A DNA stretch of 64,000 nt from JALZCH01 sp036400075 (GTDB lineage: Bacteria; Acidobacteriota; Blastocatellia; Pyrinomonadales; Pyrinomonadaceae): contig DASWLV010000016.1 in NCBI GenBank assembly GCA_036400075.1, positions 1 through 64,000 of the forward strand, in the 5' to 3' direction. Below the pieces are notes generated by a model. That model was not told where the DNA came from and made no database searches. It saw nothing but the letters and a program-made list of their open reading frames with translations. The position numbers and the translations under genes are program-made. Shown here piece by piece: positions 17,138-26,051 of the stretch. Each line of letters opens with the position of its first letter. The first letter of the stretch is position 1.

Positions 17138-17992
17138 CTATAAGATAATGCGCCGATACCGCGAAAGCACCAGCATATAAAATCCGTAAGCGACTAATCC
17201 CAAGGCTACAACGCCCAGTAATATTTGTCCGTATGTTTGTTCTCCCAGCGCGCTCAGTGCCCCACTTAAACCCCGCGCTTCTCCTGCATTTGAATGTAGA
17301 GCGGCTTGAATCAAAAATGCTCCGATAATTCCAAACACCACTCCTCGCGCGGCAAGACCGAAACGACCGGTACGAATCGCAAAAGTTTGCACCCCTTGGC
17401 TCATTTTACTCATCTTCAGCTTTTCGCGGAACTTAGCTGTAAATGCCTTGTAGAAATGTGATAAAGCCGCAGCGATAAATCCTAAACCCGCCAGACCGAC
17501 CAACCATTGACCGAACGGCTGGGCGAGCAAAGTTGCCGTCCATTCTTTCGACGAATCCTCACTGCTGCCGTTTCCGCCGGAGCCGAGAATGATTTGAACG
17601 GCTGAAAAAGCTAAACCGAGATAAATAACTCCAATAACCGCATACCCGATTCGAATTGCTATTCCCTTTACGCCGGAGCCTTTGTCTTCTGTATCCTTTA
17701 GAGCCTGAACAAAACGCCAGAGAGCATAACCGGCTAATCCAATCGCTACGGCGCCTAACAAATACTTACCGTAAGGCTGAATCATAATTTCTTCCAGCGC
17801 GCCGTGTGAATCAGTTGTTCTCCCGCCGCTGTTAAAAGCCGCATATGCGGCAAGAACACCGATAATAATGTAAACAACTCCCTTTGCCGCATACCCGAAT
17901 CTGGCGAGAAGAGTAATTCCCGGACCGGCAGATTTTTCAATTCGCTTGCCCTGTTCTTCTATGAGTCCAAGAGATGAATTTTTACTTTTCAT
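17138..17992 (-). CDS. DUF1206 domain integral membrane protein
   Basis: 284 residues built from three repeats of a two-helix unit. Each begins with a variant of ARFGYAAKGVVYIIIGVLAA (residues about 29-48, 113-132 and 206-225) and ends with a GLAGYALWRF-like helix. This is the DUF1206 pattern, found in soil actinobacteria, cyanobacteria and acidobacteria, with no established function. The gene stands alone, transcribed leftward; no operon partner is obvious. Confidence 0.88.
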   Translation of the reverse strand: MKSKNSSLGLIEEQGKRIEKSAGPGITLLARFGYAAKGVVYIIIGVLAAYAAFNSGGRTTDSHGALEEIMIQPYGKYLLGAVAIGLAGYALWRFVQALKDTEDKGSGVKGIAIRIGYAVIGVIYLGLAFSAVQIILGSGGNGSSEDSSKEWTATLLAQPFGQWLVGLAGLGFIAAALSHFYKAFTAKFREKLKMSKMSQGVQTFAIRTGRFGLAARGVVFGIIGAFLIQAALHSNAGEARGLSGALSALGEQTYGQILLGVVALGLVAYGFYMLVLSRYRRIIL

Positions 17993-18372
17993 GAATTACT
18001 TCTTTCGCGGGGAGACTGCGAAAGACCTTTATAAAAAACGTTAAGTATCAGGGTAGCATAAGCTCGTTTCAGGAATTGTCGAGAAAAGTCGGATTTCCCA
18101 AATAATTTAGTGCCGGTTAATTCGGAAAATGTGTGCGAAATATGTGCAAACTCAGATAAACTCAAATAATCGGTCGCGTTTCAAATTTAATGATGCTTTG
18201 AATTCGGTTGATAAACATCCGGCTTTATCACTGAAATTTGTATTTCTTCGCTCTTTGAAAGCGTCACAATTTCGCGTCCGCCAGTCAAACTTTTACTTTA
18301 ATCGCCGAGCGGAAAAATGTGGATTTTGTCGCTGCGCCGGGAAATAAAACAGAAGAGGATTTTCGTTAATTT
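17993..18372. other. Intergenic region, no gene seen
   Basis: 380 bp between the divergent DUF1206 and 79-residue protein genes. It should contain promoters for both, but I see no convincing -35/-10 pair, hairpin or conserved RNA motif. The open frame within it has no homologous look and an atypical composition. Confidence 0.4.
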
Positions 18373-18612
18373 ATGCCCAGAGAAATTCAAGACGGTGAAG
18401 GAACAACCTGGTCGTGCATACAGGCTTACGCCGGTTTGTCGAATAACGCCGAAAAGCGCGAAGCGGCGCGCGTCGAAGGCGCGCCTGATTTGGTTGAAGT
18501 CGTTTGCACGCCGAGCGGCGGCGCGCAAACCGTCCGCTTAAAGCTTGCGGGCGATTGGGAAAGCAAGCTTTCGGACGAAGAATTGTTGAGCGAAATCAAA
18601 AAACAAAGCTGA
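18373..18612 (+). CDS. Conserved-looking small cytoplasmic protein, function unknown
   Basis: 79 residues starting MPREIQDGEGTTWSCIQAYA and ending with an acidic helix, LSDEELLSEIKKQS. A GAAGAGGA box lies about 10 bp upstream of the ATG. Codon and amino-acid composition match neighbouring genes. There is no signal peptide and no recognisable domain. The gene is followed 91 bp later by the DUF962 gene on the same strand. Confidence 0.6.
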   Translation: MPREIQDGEGTTWSCIQAYAGLSNNAEKREAARVEGAPDLVEVVCTPSGGAQTVRLKLAGDWESKLSDEELLSEIKKQS

Positions 18613-18703
18613 ATCCGCGAGTTAAATTTAACATCTCCCAATTCAATTCGTATTTTCGTTTAAAATGCGGTAAATTTTGTTGCAAAAAGGAGAACTCGAA
18701 ACA

Positions 18704-19000
18704 ATGCTCGGCGGAAAATCTTGGGACGAATGGATTTCGGAATATTCAAAAAGTCATCAACACCCGGTTAATCAAATCACGCATAAAATCGGGATTCCGA
18801 TGATCGCTTTATCATTGCCGCTATTTTTAGTGGCGCTTTTCATTCGCGGTTTTTGGATTGTCCCGACTGCGCTATTCGTCATCGGCTGGATTTTCCAATT
18901 CATCGGTCACGCCTTTGAAGGCAAACCGCCCGAATTTTTCAAAGATTGGCGGTTTCTTTTCGTCGGATTGCGCTGGTGGTTCGCTAAAATTAGAGGATAA
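18704..19000 (+). CDS. DUF962 / Mpo1-like membrane protein
   Basis: 98 residues. I place the start at the ATG 18704, behind AGGAG; a TTG 27 bp upstream keeps the frame open but lies before that box. The protein shows the pattern SHQHPVNQITHKIGIP (conserved His residues), two hydrophobic helices and a closing IGHAFEGKPPEFFKDWRF with a second His. The yeast relative Mpo1 is an Fe(II)-dependent dioxygenase acting on 2-hydroxy fatty acids; whether the bacterial protein does the same is inference. Confidence 0.82.
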   Translation: MLGGKSWDEWISEYSKSHQHPVNQITHKIGIPMIALSLPLFLVALFIRGFWIVPTALFVIGWIFQFIGHAFEGKPPEFFKDWRFLFVGLRWWFAKIRG

Positions 19001-19117
19001 AAAATAAATAAGTGAATTGGCTTAAGATTTAAATTCGTTAACAATTTTCTTTCTTTAACGTCTATAACAGCAGTTGCCGCCAAAACTCTGCATAGAAAAT
19101 GAAAAGGAAATTAAGTT

Positions 19118-20611
19118 ATGAGCCGATTTAAGTTATTCGTAGTTTGCTTATTGTGCGTTGCCGCCAGCGCAGTTATCCAGGGACAACAGGAAGAAGAGCG
19201 CGCCGGTAAGCTCGTTATCGAATCTTACGCCTTCAAAACTTACGCCGGAAAAGAGATTTCAGCAGAGCTTGGCAAGCTGTGGGTACGCGAAAATCGCAAT
19301 AATCAATCAAAGCGTTTGATTCAGCTCGCATTTGTGCGGCTTAAAAGCACTGCGGCAAAACCCGGCTCGCCGATTGTTTTTCTGGCAGGCGGTCCGGGCG
19401 CGCCCGGCATCGGAATGGGACGAGTTCCAGTTTATTTCAGCTTGTTTGATAAATTGCGCGAAGTCGCAGACGTGATTCTTCTAGACCAGCGCGGCTTGGG
19501 AATGTCATCACCGAATTTGGATTGCCCGGCGACACCCGTTGCGACAGATGTTTTTGAGACTGCGGAGAAATGGCAGCGAGCTTTCACCGACAATTCTCGC
19601 GTTTGCGCGGAACACTGGCGCAAACAGGGAGTTGAAATCTCAGCTTATACTAACAACGCCAGCGCAGACGATCTGGACGATTTGCGGCAGGCGCTCGGCG
19701 CTGAACGAATTAGTCTCATCGGGCATTCTTACGGAACCGTGCTGGCTCAGGCGGCAGTCAGGCGGCACGGCAAAAATCTTGACCGCGTTGTTTTCGCCGC
19801 GACAGACGCCGCTGATAATCTAATCGCGCTGCCGAGCGTTTGGGATTTAATTATTAAAAAACTTTCATTTCTTGCCGCAGAGGATTCTGTCGTGAGTAAA
19901 CTAGTGCCGGATATGGAAAGTCTTTACCGGCGCTTGTTGGATAAGCTGGAGCGAAATCCCGTAATACTAACCGTCAACAACGCGCAAACCAGGAGTTCGG
20001 CGCAAATTCGTGTCGGTAAAATCGGATTGCAATGGCTGGTGCGTAACAGCATGACCGATGCGAGAAACTACGCCTGGCTTCCGGCGTTGTTTCACACCAT
20101 AGACCAGGGCGATTATTCTCTCTTTACGCGCCGGATAGAGGCATTATATAACGGCTTTCAAGGAAGGTCGCCGATGGCGAACGCTGTGGATTGCTCGGTT
20201 GGCTGGTCGGCTGAACGACTCGCACAAGCACAAAAAGAAACGCGGCAGGCGTTATTCAGCAACGTAAATCTGCAATGGACGGCGGAAAATTGTAAGGCGA
20301 TTGGCGTATCGGAAAGCGGTTCTGCATCGCAATCCCGTCTTTGGAGTACGCTTCCGACTCTGTTTATAAGCGGCACGCTTGATACCAACACGCCGCCTTT
20401 TCAGGCTGAAGAAGTGCGCTGGGGATTTCCGAACAGCACACATTTAATCGTTGAAAACGGCGGACACGAAACATTGCCCGGTTCGGAGGTGCAAACAGTC
20501 GTTGTTGATTTTTTCAAAGGGCAGGATGTCAAAGGACGCACAGTTTCGTTCGCGCGTCCGCATTTCCTCACAGTTGAAGAAGCGAAATCGCCGCCTCCGA
20601 ATCGTCGTTAA
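19118..20611 (+). CDS. Secreted alpha/beta hydrolase, S33 peptidase-like (TAP/prolyl aminopeptidase type)
   Basis: 497 residues with a signal peptide ending near VIQGQQ (residue ~22). Motifs are FLAGGPGAPG (residues 88-97, oxyanion loop), LLDQRGLGMSSP, the nucleophile elbow IGHSYGT with Ser204, an acid SGTLDTNTP (about 415) and NGGHET for the His. The C-terminal TAP-like extension is typical of secreted tripeptidyl aminopeptidases. It is convergent with the cystathionine beta-synthase gene. Confidence 0.9.
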   Translation: MSRFKLFVVCLLCVAASAVIQGQQEEERAGKLVIESYAFKTYAGKEISAELGKLWVRENRNNQSKRLIQLAFVRLKSTAAKPGSPIVFLAGGPGAPGIGMGRVPVYFSLFDKLREVADVILLDQRGLGMSSPNLDCPATPVATDVFETAEKWQRAFTDNSRVCAEHWRKQGVEISAYTNNASADDLDDLRQALGAERISLIGHSYGTVLAQAAVRRHGKNLDRVVFAATDAADNLIALPSVWDLIIKKLSFLAAEDSVVSKLVPDMESLYRRLLDKLERNPVILTVNNAQTRSSAQIRVGKIGLQWLVRNSMTDARNYAWLPALFHTIDQGDYSLFTRRIEALYNGFQGRSPMANAVDCSVGWSAERLAQAQKETRQALFSNVNLQWTAENCKAIGVSESGSASQSRLWSTLPTLFISGTLDTNTPPFQAEEVRWGFPNSTHLIVENGGHETLPGSEVQTVVVDFFKGQDVKGRTVSFARPHFLTVEEAKSPPPNRR

Positions 20612-20696
20612 ATCAATCGGGATTCGATCAGTGCTACGCCTTTTCCTGTATAACCGCAGTCAACGCTGAAAGTTTTACACAGTTCGCTGCAAAACT

Positions 20697-22067
20697 TTAG
20701 CGCGGCACATCCAAAACATCCGTTCTCGTAATAATTCCAATAATTCGTTTGTATTCCTCGACCAGAACGGCGGGGGATTTCATCAGTTTTTGCGAAACTT
20801 CGTTTAAGCTGATTGATTCGTCAACAACCGGAAAGCCTTTTTCCATCACTTCGCCGACGTTTGAATTCATCAACTCGCGGTTTTCGAGCAATTTCGCCAA
20901 AACTCTCGATTCGCGAATTGAGCCGACCGATTTGCCTTCATCTAAAACCGGAAGCTGCGTGATGCCGTTTTCGTCCATCACTTTGAGAGCTTCGGCGATT
21001 GTTTGATTGGGAGCCACGAAAATCAGTTTACGCGGTCTGCTCCCGTTTTTCGTTTCGGTCAAAAGTCCGGCGGTCAGGCGCTGCGGTTCGAGAAGCTGTT
21101 TTTCTTTGAGCCATTCGTCCGAATGATGCTTCGTCAAATAATGCTCGCCCGTGTCGCAGACAATAAAAACGATCAAATTGTTTTCGTCCAAATCTTTGGC
21201 GATGCGCAGCGCGGCGGCAAAATTCGTCCCGGTCGAACCGCCGCAGAAAATGCCTTCGACTCTGGTTAATTGCCGCGCCATCTCGAACGAATCGCGGTCT
21301 GTGATGCTGTGAACTTCATCAACTACGCGCGGTTCGTAAGTTGTCGGAAGCATATCCGATTGCCCAATGCCTTCGACCAGAAACGGCGAGCCTTCGGGCA
21401 TATTGCCGGTTTCTTTGACCGCTTTTAAAATCGAGCCGACCGGATCGGCTTGGACAATACGGATTTTCGGATTTTGTTCTTTTAAAAAACGCCCCGCGCC
21501 CGAAATCGTTCCGCCTGTTCCGACCGAAGCGACGAAATGTGTGATTTTTCCGTCCGTGTCGCGCCAGATTTCCGGTCCGGTGGTTTTGTAATGCGCTTCG
21601 CGGTTCGGAATGTTGTTGAATTGATCCGGGTAAAACGAGTTCGGCGTTTCATCGGCGATGCGGCGAGCGACGGTCAAATAATGATCGGGCGAGCCTTTTT
21701 TCGCCGTCACGGGGCAAATTACGACATCCGCGCCGAGAGCTTTGAGATATTTTACTTTTTCGGTCGAAACCTTTTCGGTCATAATAAAAATACATTTATA
21801 GCCTTTGACCGCCGCCGCGACAGCCAGACCGATTCCCGTATTGCCGGATGTGGCTTCAATCACAGTCCCGCGAGGTTTGAGCGAACCGTCTTTTTCCGCC
21901 GCTTCGATCATCGCTACGCCGATTCGGTCTTTGACCGAATATCCCGGATTGAGCGATTCCATTTTGGCGAAAATCTGCGCTTTGATTCCGTATTGTTCGG
22001 TGAGCTTTGTGATTTTGACGAGCGGCGTGTTGCCTATAATACCCAAAACATTTTCGTAATACTTCAT
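20697..22067 (-). CDS. Cystathionine beta-synthase (PLP domain plus two CBS domains)
   Basis: 456 residues. The PLP-binding Lys46 lies in PGYSVKDRIGVAM; the phosphate/substrate loop is EATSGNTGIG (72-80), and GTGGTISG follows. Residues ~340-456 hold two CBS repeats (ALKVMDENGITQLPVLDEG; SPAVLVEEYKRIIGIITRTD). This architecture condenses homocysteine with serine, or acts on O-acetylserine, in transsulfuration, with the CBS pair as a possible nucleotide/SAM sensor. A bare cysteine synthase would lack the C-terminal pair. No heme-binding N-terminal extension is present, as expected for a bacterial form. Confidence 0.92.
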   Translation of the reverse strand: MKYYENVLGIIGNTPLVKITKLTEQYGIKAQIFAKMESLNPGYSVKDRIGVAMIEAAEKDGSLKPRGTVIEATSGNTGIGLAVAAAVKGYKCIFIMTEKVSTEKVKYLKALGADVVICPVTAKKGSPDHYLTVARRIADETPNSFYPDQFNNIPNREAHYKTTGPEIWRDTDGKITHFVASVGTGGTISGAGRFLKEQNPKIRIVQADPVGSILKAVKETGNMPEGSPFLVEGIGQSDMLPTTYEPRVVDEVHSITDRDSFEMARQLTRVEGIFCGGSTGTNFAAALRIAKDLDENNLIVFIVCDTGEHYLTKHHSDEWLKEKQLLEPQRLTAGLLTETKNGSRPRKLIFVAPNQTIAEALKVMDENGITQLPVLDEGKSVGSIRESRVLAKLLENRELMNSNVGEVMEKGFPVVDESISLNEVSQKLMKSPAVLVEEYKRIIGIITRTDVLDVPR

Positions 22068-22138
22068 TTTTGAAACCTTTAAATTGATTTTTGTGTAAAA
22101 TTTAAGTATTCAAGCAGAATAAAATGATAAGAATTTTT

Positions 22139-22240
22139 ATCACAGATGGACACGGATAAAAGAAGGATGTTTTTTGATAAAGCAGATTTGATTTTTTCAT
22201 CTTTGATTTATCCCTTTTTAAATCCGTGTTCATCTGTGAT
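22139..22240. repeat. Inverted 19-bp repeat in the CBS/S41 divergent intergenic region
   Basis: The arm ATCACAGATGGACACGGAT at 22139-22157 recurs inverted at 22222-22240 with one mismatch, about 64 bp apart. It lies in the 306-bp gap between the divergent CBS and S41 genes, which otherwise shows nothing I can name. ATCTGTG/CCGTGTTC-type repeats are seen in many environmental bacteria; here they could form a long hairpin. Confidence 0.8.
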
Positions 22241-22373
22241 TATTTCCACCAGTTTATTTGCCCGATTACTTAAACGTTTGTAATTTTAACTTTTTTTTGC
22301 GCGAAAGCGGCAACGCACCAAAATTCATTTTATAGTCTCTAATCTATCTTTCATAATAAGCATCAAAACAATT

Positions 22374-23684
22374 GTGATTCTCAAAAAATTGTTTCTACTG
22401 ATTTTGCTTTTAAATTTCAGCGGCGCACTTGCCGTTGCGCAAACCGTTTCGCAAGCAACGCCGTCCGCAGCCGACAAAAATGCTCTGTTGCGGCGGGAAT
22501 CGTTTGAAAAAGTTTGGACGACAGTTAACGAAAAACATTTCGATCCGACTTTCGGCGGCGTTGATTGGAAAAAAATGCGCGAAGTTTACGAGCCGAAAGC
22601 GCTCGCCGCCAAATCGGATGCCGAGTTTTACCGCGTTTTGCAAACGATGCTCGGCGAGCTTGGTCAATCGCATTTCAATGTTGTCCCGCCCGAAGCGCAA
22701 ATTGAAACCGAAAATAAAGAAAACGGCGGAAATGGAAGCGTCGGTATTGAGTTGAAAAGAATTGACGGCAAAGCAGTTGTATTTCGTGTCCGCGCGGATT
22801 TGCCCGCCGCCAAAAACGGCATCAAACCGGGATTTGCGATACTCAAAATCGGCGACAAAACTGTGGAAGAAATCCTCGCGCCAATTAACGCCGCTCTCGA
22901 AAAACGACATGGAACGGAAGGTCAAAAACAGTTTACGCGCGAGCGAGTTTTGGAACGTTTTCTTGACGGCGCGCCCGGTTCAACAGTAAAAATCGAGGTT
23001 TTAAACGAAAAAGACGGACGCCAAACGCTAACGCTTCAGCGCGCGCGGGAAAAGGTTGAATATTCGCTGCCGCTCGGAAACTTTCCGCCGCAGCCGGTCG
23101 AATTTGAAACGCGCCGACTGGAAAACGGCATTGGCTACATTCGTTTTAACATTTGGGTGATGCCGCAGCTCGCTAAAATCAGGGCTGCGATTAACGAAAT
23201 GAAAGACGCGCCCGGAATCGTTTTCGACGTGCGCGGAAATGTAGGCGGACTCGGAGCTTTAGCAGCCGGAATCACCGGAAATCTGGTCACCGAACAAACC
23301 TCGCTCGGCTCGCTCAAATTTCGCGCGGCGGAACAAAAATTTATCGCGTATCCGCAAGCCGATTCGTACAAAGGCAAAGTCGTCGTTTTAACCGACGGCG
23401 GAAGCGCTTCGACGAGCGAGATTTTCGCCGCCGGTTTGCAGGCGACAAAGCGCGCGAAAACTGTCGGCGAAACCACGATGGGCGCGGTTTTGGCGTCGCT
23501 TTTTGACCGTCTGCCGACCGGCGCGATTTTTCAATACGCAATTTCCGATTACAAATCGCCCGGCGATGTTCTGATCGAAGGTCGCGGAGTCAAACCCGAC
23601 GTTGAAGCGCGATTGACGCGCGAAAGCCTGCTCGCCGGACGCGACTTGCAGATTGATGCCGCCGTCCGCGAGATATTAAAATAA
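22374..23684 (+). CDS. Secreted S41 family (C-terminal processing) peptidase with PDZ
   Basis: 436 residues from a GTG start, with a signal peptide (KKLFLLILLLNFSGALAVAQ). An N-terminal helical cap (residues ~35-110) precedes a PDZ-like region (AKNGIKPGFAILKIGDKTVEE). The tail-specific protease core is GIVFDVRGNVGGLG and LTDGGSASTSEIFAAGLQ, the latter with the likely nucleophile Ser and a downstream Lys/Gln. It is followed 28 bp later by the LolA-like secreted protein gene on the same strand, probably as an operon. Confidence 0.9.
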   Translation: MILKKLFLLILLLNFSGALAVAQTVSQATPSAADKNALLRRESFEKVWTTVNEKHFDPTFGGVDWKKMREVYEPKALAAKSDAEFYRVLQTMLGELGQSHFNVVPPEAQIETENKENGGNGSVGIELKRIDGKAVVFRVRADLPAAKNGIKPGFAILKIGDKTVEEILAPINAALEKRHGTEGQKQFTRERVLERFLDGAPGSTVKIEVLNEKDGRQTLTLQRAREKVEYSLPLGNFPPQPVEFETRRLENGIGYIRFNIWVMPQLAKIRAAINEMKDAPGIVFDVRGNVGGLGALAAGITGNLVTEQTSLGSLKFRAAEQKFIAYPQADSYKGKVVVLTDGGSASTSEIFAAGLQATKRAKTVGETTMGAVLASLFDRLPTGAIFQYAISDYKSPGDVLIEGRGVKPDVEARLTRESLLAGRDLQIDAAVREILK

Positions 23685-23712
23685 CCACACAAACCAAAGG
23701 GAAATTACAGAT

Positions 23713-24513
23713 ATGAAAAACTTTAAAAATTTAACAGCCGTTTTCGCATTGATTTTATTTGCCTCCGTCAATGCGAGCGCGCAGCAAACCGCCGCGCCTG
23801 CGAAATCTTCAACGCCCGCACCGAAAACCGAAACTAAAGCGCCTTCGACAACTGCGGCTCTACCGAAAGCCGACGAAATTATTGACAAATTCGTCGCGGC
23901 GACCGGCGGCGAAGCCGCATACAAAAAAGCGAACAGCTATCACGTCAAAGGCACGATGGAAATTCCGGCGGCGGGAGTCAAAGGAACTTATGAGAGCTTT
24001 CAAAAAGCGCCGAATAAATCGGCGGTTTTTATCAATATTCCGGGTTTGGGTCAGATGATTGAAATTTTTGACGGCAGCAAGGCTTGGGCGAGCGATCCGA
24101 TTCAGGGAACGCGCGAAAAAACCGCGGAAGAATTGGCGCAAACCAAGCTCGATTCGGATTTTTACAGATTTGCTCGACTCAAAGAATTGTTTCCGAAACG
24201 CGAAACCAAAGGCATCGAAAAAATTGAAGGCAGTGACGCTTACGCCGTTGTGATGACGGCGGGCGACGTTTCGCAAACTTATTATTTCGATCAGAAAACG
24301 AATCTGCTCGTGCGCGTTGACCAAATCGCCGTGACGCCGCAGGGCAAAATTCCGGTGCAAACCTTTCTGTCGGACTATCGAAAATTTGAAGGAGTTCTAA
24401 TGCCGTACACAATGCGTGTGGATACGGCTTCCGGCGGTTTTACCTTTAAAACCGAAGAAATCAAATCAAACATGGCGATTGACGACGCCAAATTCGCCAA
24501 ACCGACAAAATAA
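23713..24513 (+). CDS. Exported LolA/outer-membrane lipoprotein-sorting-like protein
   Basis: 266 residues. The signal peptide ends near ASAQQ (residue ~24), followed by an Ala/Pro/Thr-rich linker. A domain starts ADEIIDKFVAATGGEAAYKK and continues with beta-strand blocks (SYHVKGTMEIPAAGVKGTYESF, split by turns; MIEIFDGSKAWASDP). Acidobacterial proteins of this kind are related to the LolA/LolB half-barrel fold and are assumed to bind lipid-like ligands; no specific function is known. It lies directly downstream of the S41 gene. Confidence 0.75.
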   Translation: MKNFKNLTAVFALILFASVNASAQQTAAPAKSSTPAPKTETKAPSTTAALPKADEIIDKFVAATGGEAAYKKANSYHVKGTMEIPAAGVKGTYESFQKAPNKSAVFINIPGLGQMIEIFDGSKAWASDPIQGTREKTAEELAQTKLDSDFYRFARLKELFPKRETKGIEKIEGSDAYAVVMTAGDVSQTYYFDQKTNLLVRVDQIAVTPQGKIPVQTFLSDYRKFEGVLMPYTMRVDTASGGFTFKTEEIKSNMAIDDAKFAKPTK

Positions 24514-24595
24514 CTGAGAACGGAAAATTGAGAACGGAGAACTGATAAGAAAATTCAAGATTTTCGGTTCTCCGTTCTTCATTCTCAGTTCTCCG
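24514..24595. repeat. Inverted heptamer array between convergent genes
   Basis: A run of degenerate heptamers (AACTGAG, AACGGAA, AATTGAG, AACGGAG, AACTGAT) is followed after about 25 bp by inverse units (TCTCCGT, TCTTCAT, TCTCAGT, TCTCCGT). The two halves are complementary and fill the whole 82-bp gap between the ends of the LolA-like and thioredoxin-domain genes. It probably folds as a transcript-end hairpin in either direction. Confidence 0.85.
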
Positions 24596-26047
24596 TTACT
24601 CGGAGAGCAGTTTTTTAATCGTTTTTTCCATTTCCTCGCTGGCGTGATTCGAGCCGGTTCCGATGTAGCGAATGATGCCTTTTTTATCAATTAAAATTCC
24701 GGTCGGCAGGCTTTCGACCGAAAAACGGTTGTGATTGACAAGTCCTTTTGCGATGGCGAACGGGTAAGGCAAACGCTGGGTGCGTTTGATTTTTTGCAAA
24801 AACGCGAATTCCGTGTCGGCGTCTGCGCCGAAGCCTTCAGCCGAGCCGTAATAACGGGTAACACCGACAATTTCAAAGCCTTGACCGGAATAAGTTTTGT
24901 GCCATTCGGAAAGATTCGGGAAAGCCGCGTAGCAAGGCTCGCACCAATGCGCCCAAAAATCCAAAAGCACGACTTTGCCGCGCAAACCGGCGAGCGACGA
25001 CGCGCCGATTTCGCCGAGCCATTTATCTGCCGCCAGTTCCGGCGCAGATTCGCCGAGCAATTTGTATTGCGGCTCGCGTTTTCTTAAAAAAGCGAGAATT
25101 TGGGCGCGCGATCCGGCGTCTCGAAATGCGGTATTGAGCGCATCTTTCGCGGCTTTCACTTTTTGCAGAGCTTCCGGTTTGCGCCCTGTTTCAATCAAAA
25201 ATGCAACTAATTTGTCGGTTGCCAGCCAGTATAAATCCGGCTGATTGACGTGCGACCCGGTTTCGCGCAGATTTTCCAGAACCGTTTCGGCTTTTTGATT
25301 TGCGCCCCCTGCGGCGTGAATTTCAAACAGCTTCATTGCCAATTCGTAAACGTCTTTAACGAGGCGTTTGTTGGAACCCGGATCGGAAAGCGCTGGCTTA
25401 GCGGCGAGCAGCGCGGATTCGGCGTGAAAAGCGGCGCGTTCCGTTTGTCTCGCGGCAATGTAGTTTTCCGCCATTTCGCTTTCAATCAAAACGCGCTCCG
25501 CAACTTTGACGGGCGCGTTTTTTAAATATTCTTTTAAGAGCGCTTCGGCGTCATCGAAATTCTTGCGGCGCGCGGCTGTAACGGCGGCAATCGAACGCGC
25601 GGTTTGTGATTTTTCGCCATCTTTTTCCGGCAAAGCGAGATATTTTTTCATCGTTTCGCCCGCGCCGTCGGTGTTTGTCGCCAGCAATTGCAGCATTCCG
25701 AGATAATACAAATCGTCACCCGCCGGATTTTGCGCCGCAAGCTGCGCGGCGTATTTAGCGGCAAGCTGACGCTGTTCGCGCTGAGTCGTCTGGCGCAATT
25801 CGTCGTTGTAAGGAAGTTTACGCCGCTCGTAATCTTCAAACTTGCGCTTCGCGTAAGTGTTCGCGTCCTCGTAAAGCGCCGCTCCGTTTTTTGCAGCTTC
25901 ATTCGCAGCGGGAGAAACCGGATTTTCCGCAGTTGTGCTTGGCGCGGTCGCGGCTGGATTTGTCCGCACCGGCGGAACGCGGCGCGATTGAGCGAAAGCC
26001 GTTGTCGAAACGCACAAAATTAAAATGACGGAGAAAAATCGAGTCAT
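24596..26047 (-). CDS. Secreted TlpA/ResA-like thioredoxin-domain protein with long helical N-terminal region
   Basis: 483 residues from ATG 26045-26047, chosen because it directly begins the signal peptide MTRFFSVILILCVSTTAFAQ; the frame stays open 26 codons upstream but would run into thiO. Residues ~70-340 are helical and TPR-like. The C-terminal domain is a periplasmic thioredoxin with the active site FWAHWCEPCYAAF, then GFEIVGVTRYYG and cis-Pro region ESLPTGILIDKKG. It probably reduces or protects exported thiols. It starts 4 bp after the thiO stop codon, so the two are likely co-transcribed. Confidence 0.88.
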   Translation of the reverse strand: MTRFFSVILILCVSTTAFAQSRRVPPVRTNPAATAPSTTAENPVSPAANEAAKNGAALYEDANTYAKRKFEDYERRKLPYNDELRQTTQREQRQLAAKYAAQLAAQNPAGDDLYYLGMLQLLATNTDGAGETMKKYLALPEKDGEKSQTARSIAAVTAARRKNFDDAEALLKEYLKNAPVKVAERVLIESEMAENYIAARQTERAAFHAESALLAAKPALSDPGSNKRLVKDVYELAMKLFEIHAAGGANQKAETVLENLRETGSHVNQPDLYWLATDKLVAFLIETGRKPEALQKVKAAKDALNTAFRDAGSRAQILAFLRKREPQYKLLGESAPELAADKWLGEIGASSLAGLRGKVVLLDFWAHWCEPCYAAFPNLSEWHKTYSGQGFEIVGVTRYYGSAEGFGADADTEFAFLQKIKRTQRLPYPFAIAKGLVNHNRFSVESLPTGILIDKKGIIRYIGTGSNHASEEMEKTIKKLLSE

Positions 26048-26051
26048 AAAT

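Noticed and set aside
18129..18347. 72-codon open frame in the DUF1206 / small protein gap
   Set aside because: Unusual composition and no ribosome-binding site; probably chance.
20665..20701. Imperfect stem between the S33 hydrolase and CBS genes as a terminator
   Set aside because: Mismatched stem with no T-run after it on either strand.
21537..22073. 178-codon open frame antisense to the cystathionine beta-synthase gene
   Set aside because: It lies fully inside a well-supported gene on the other strand and its composition is a mirror of that coding sequence (Arg/Phe-rich).
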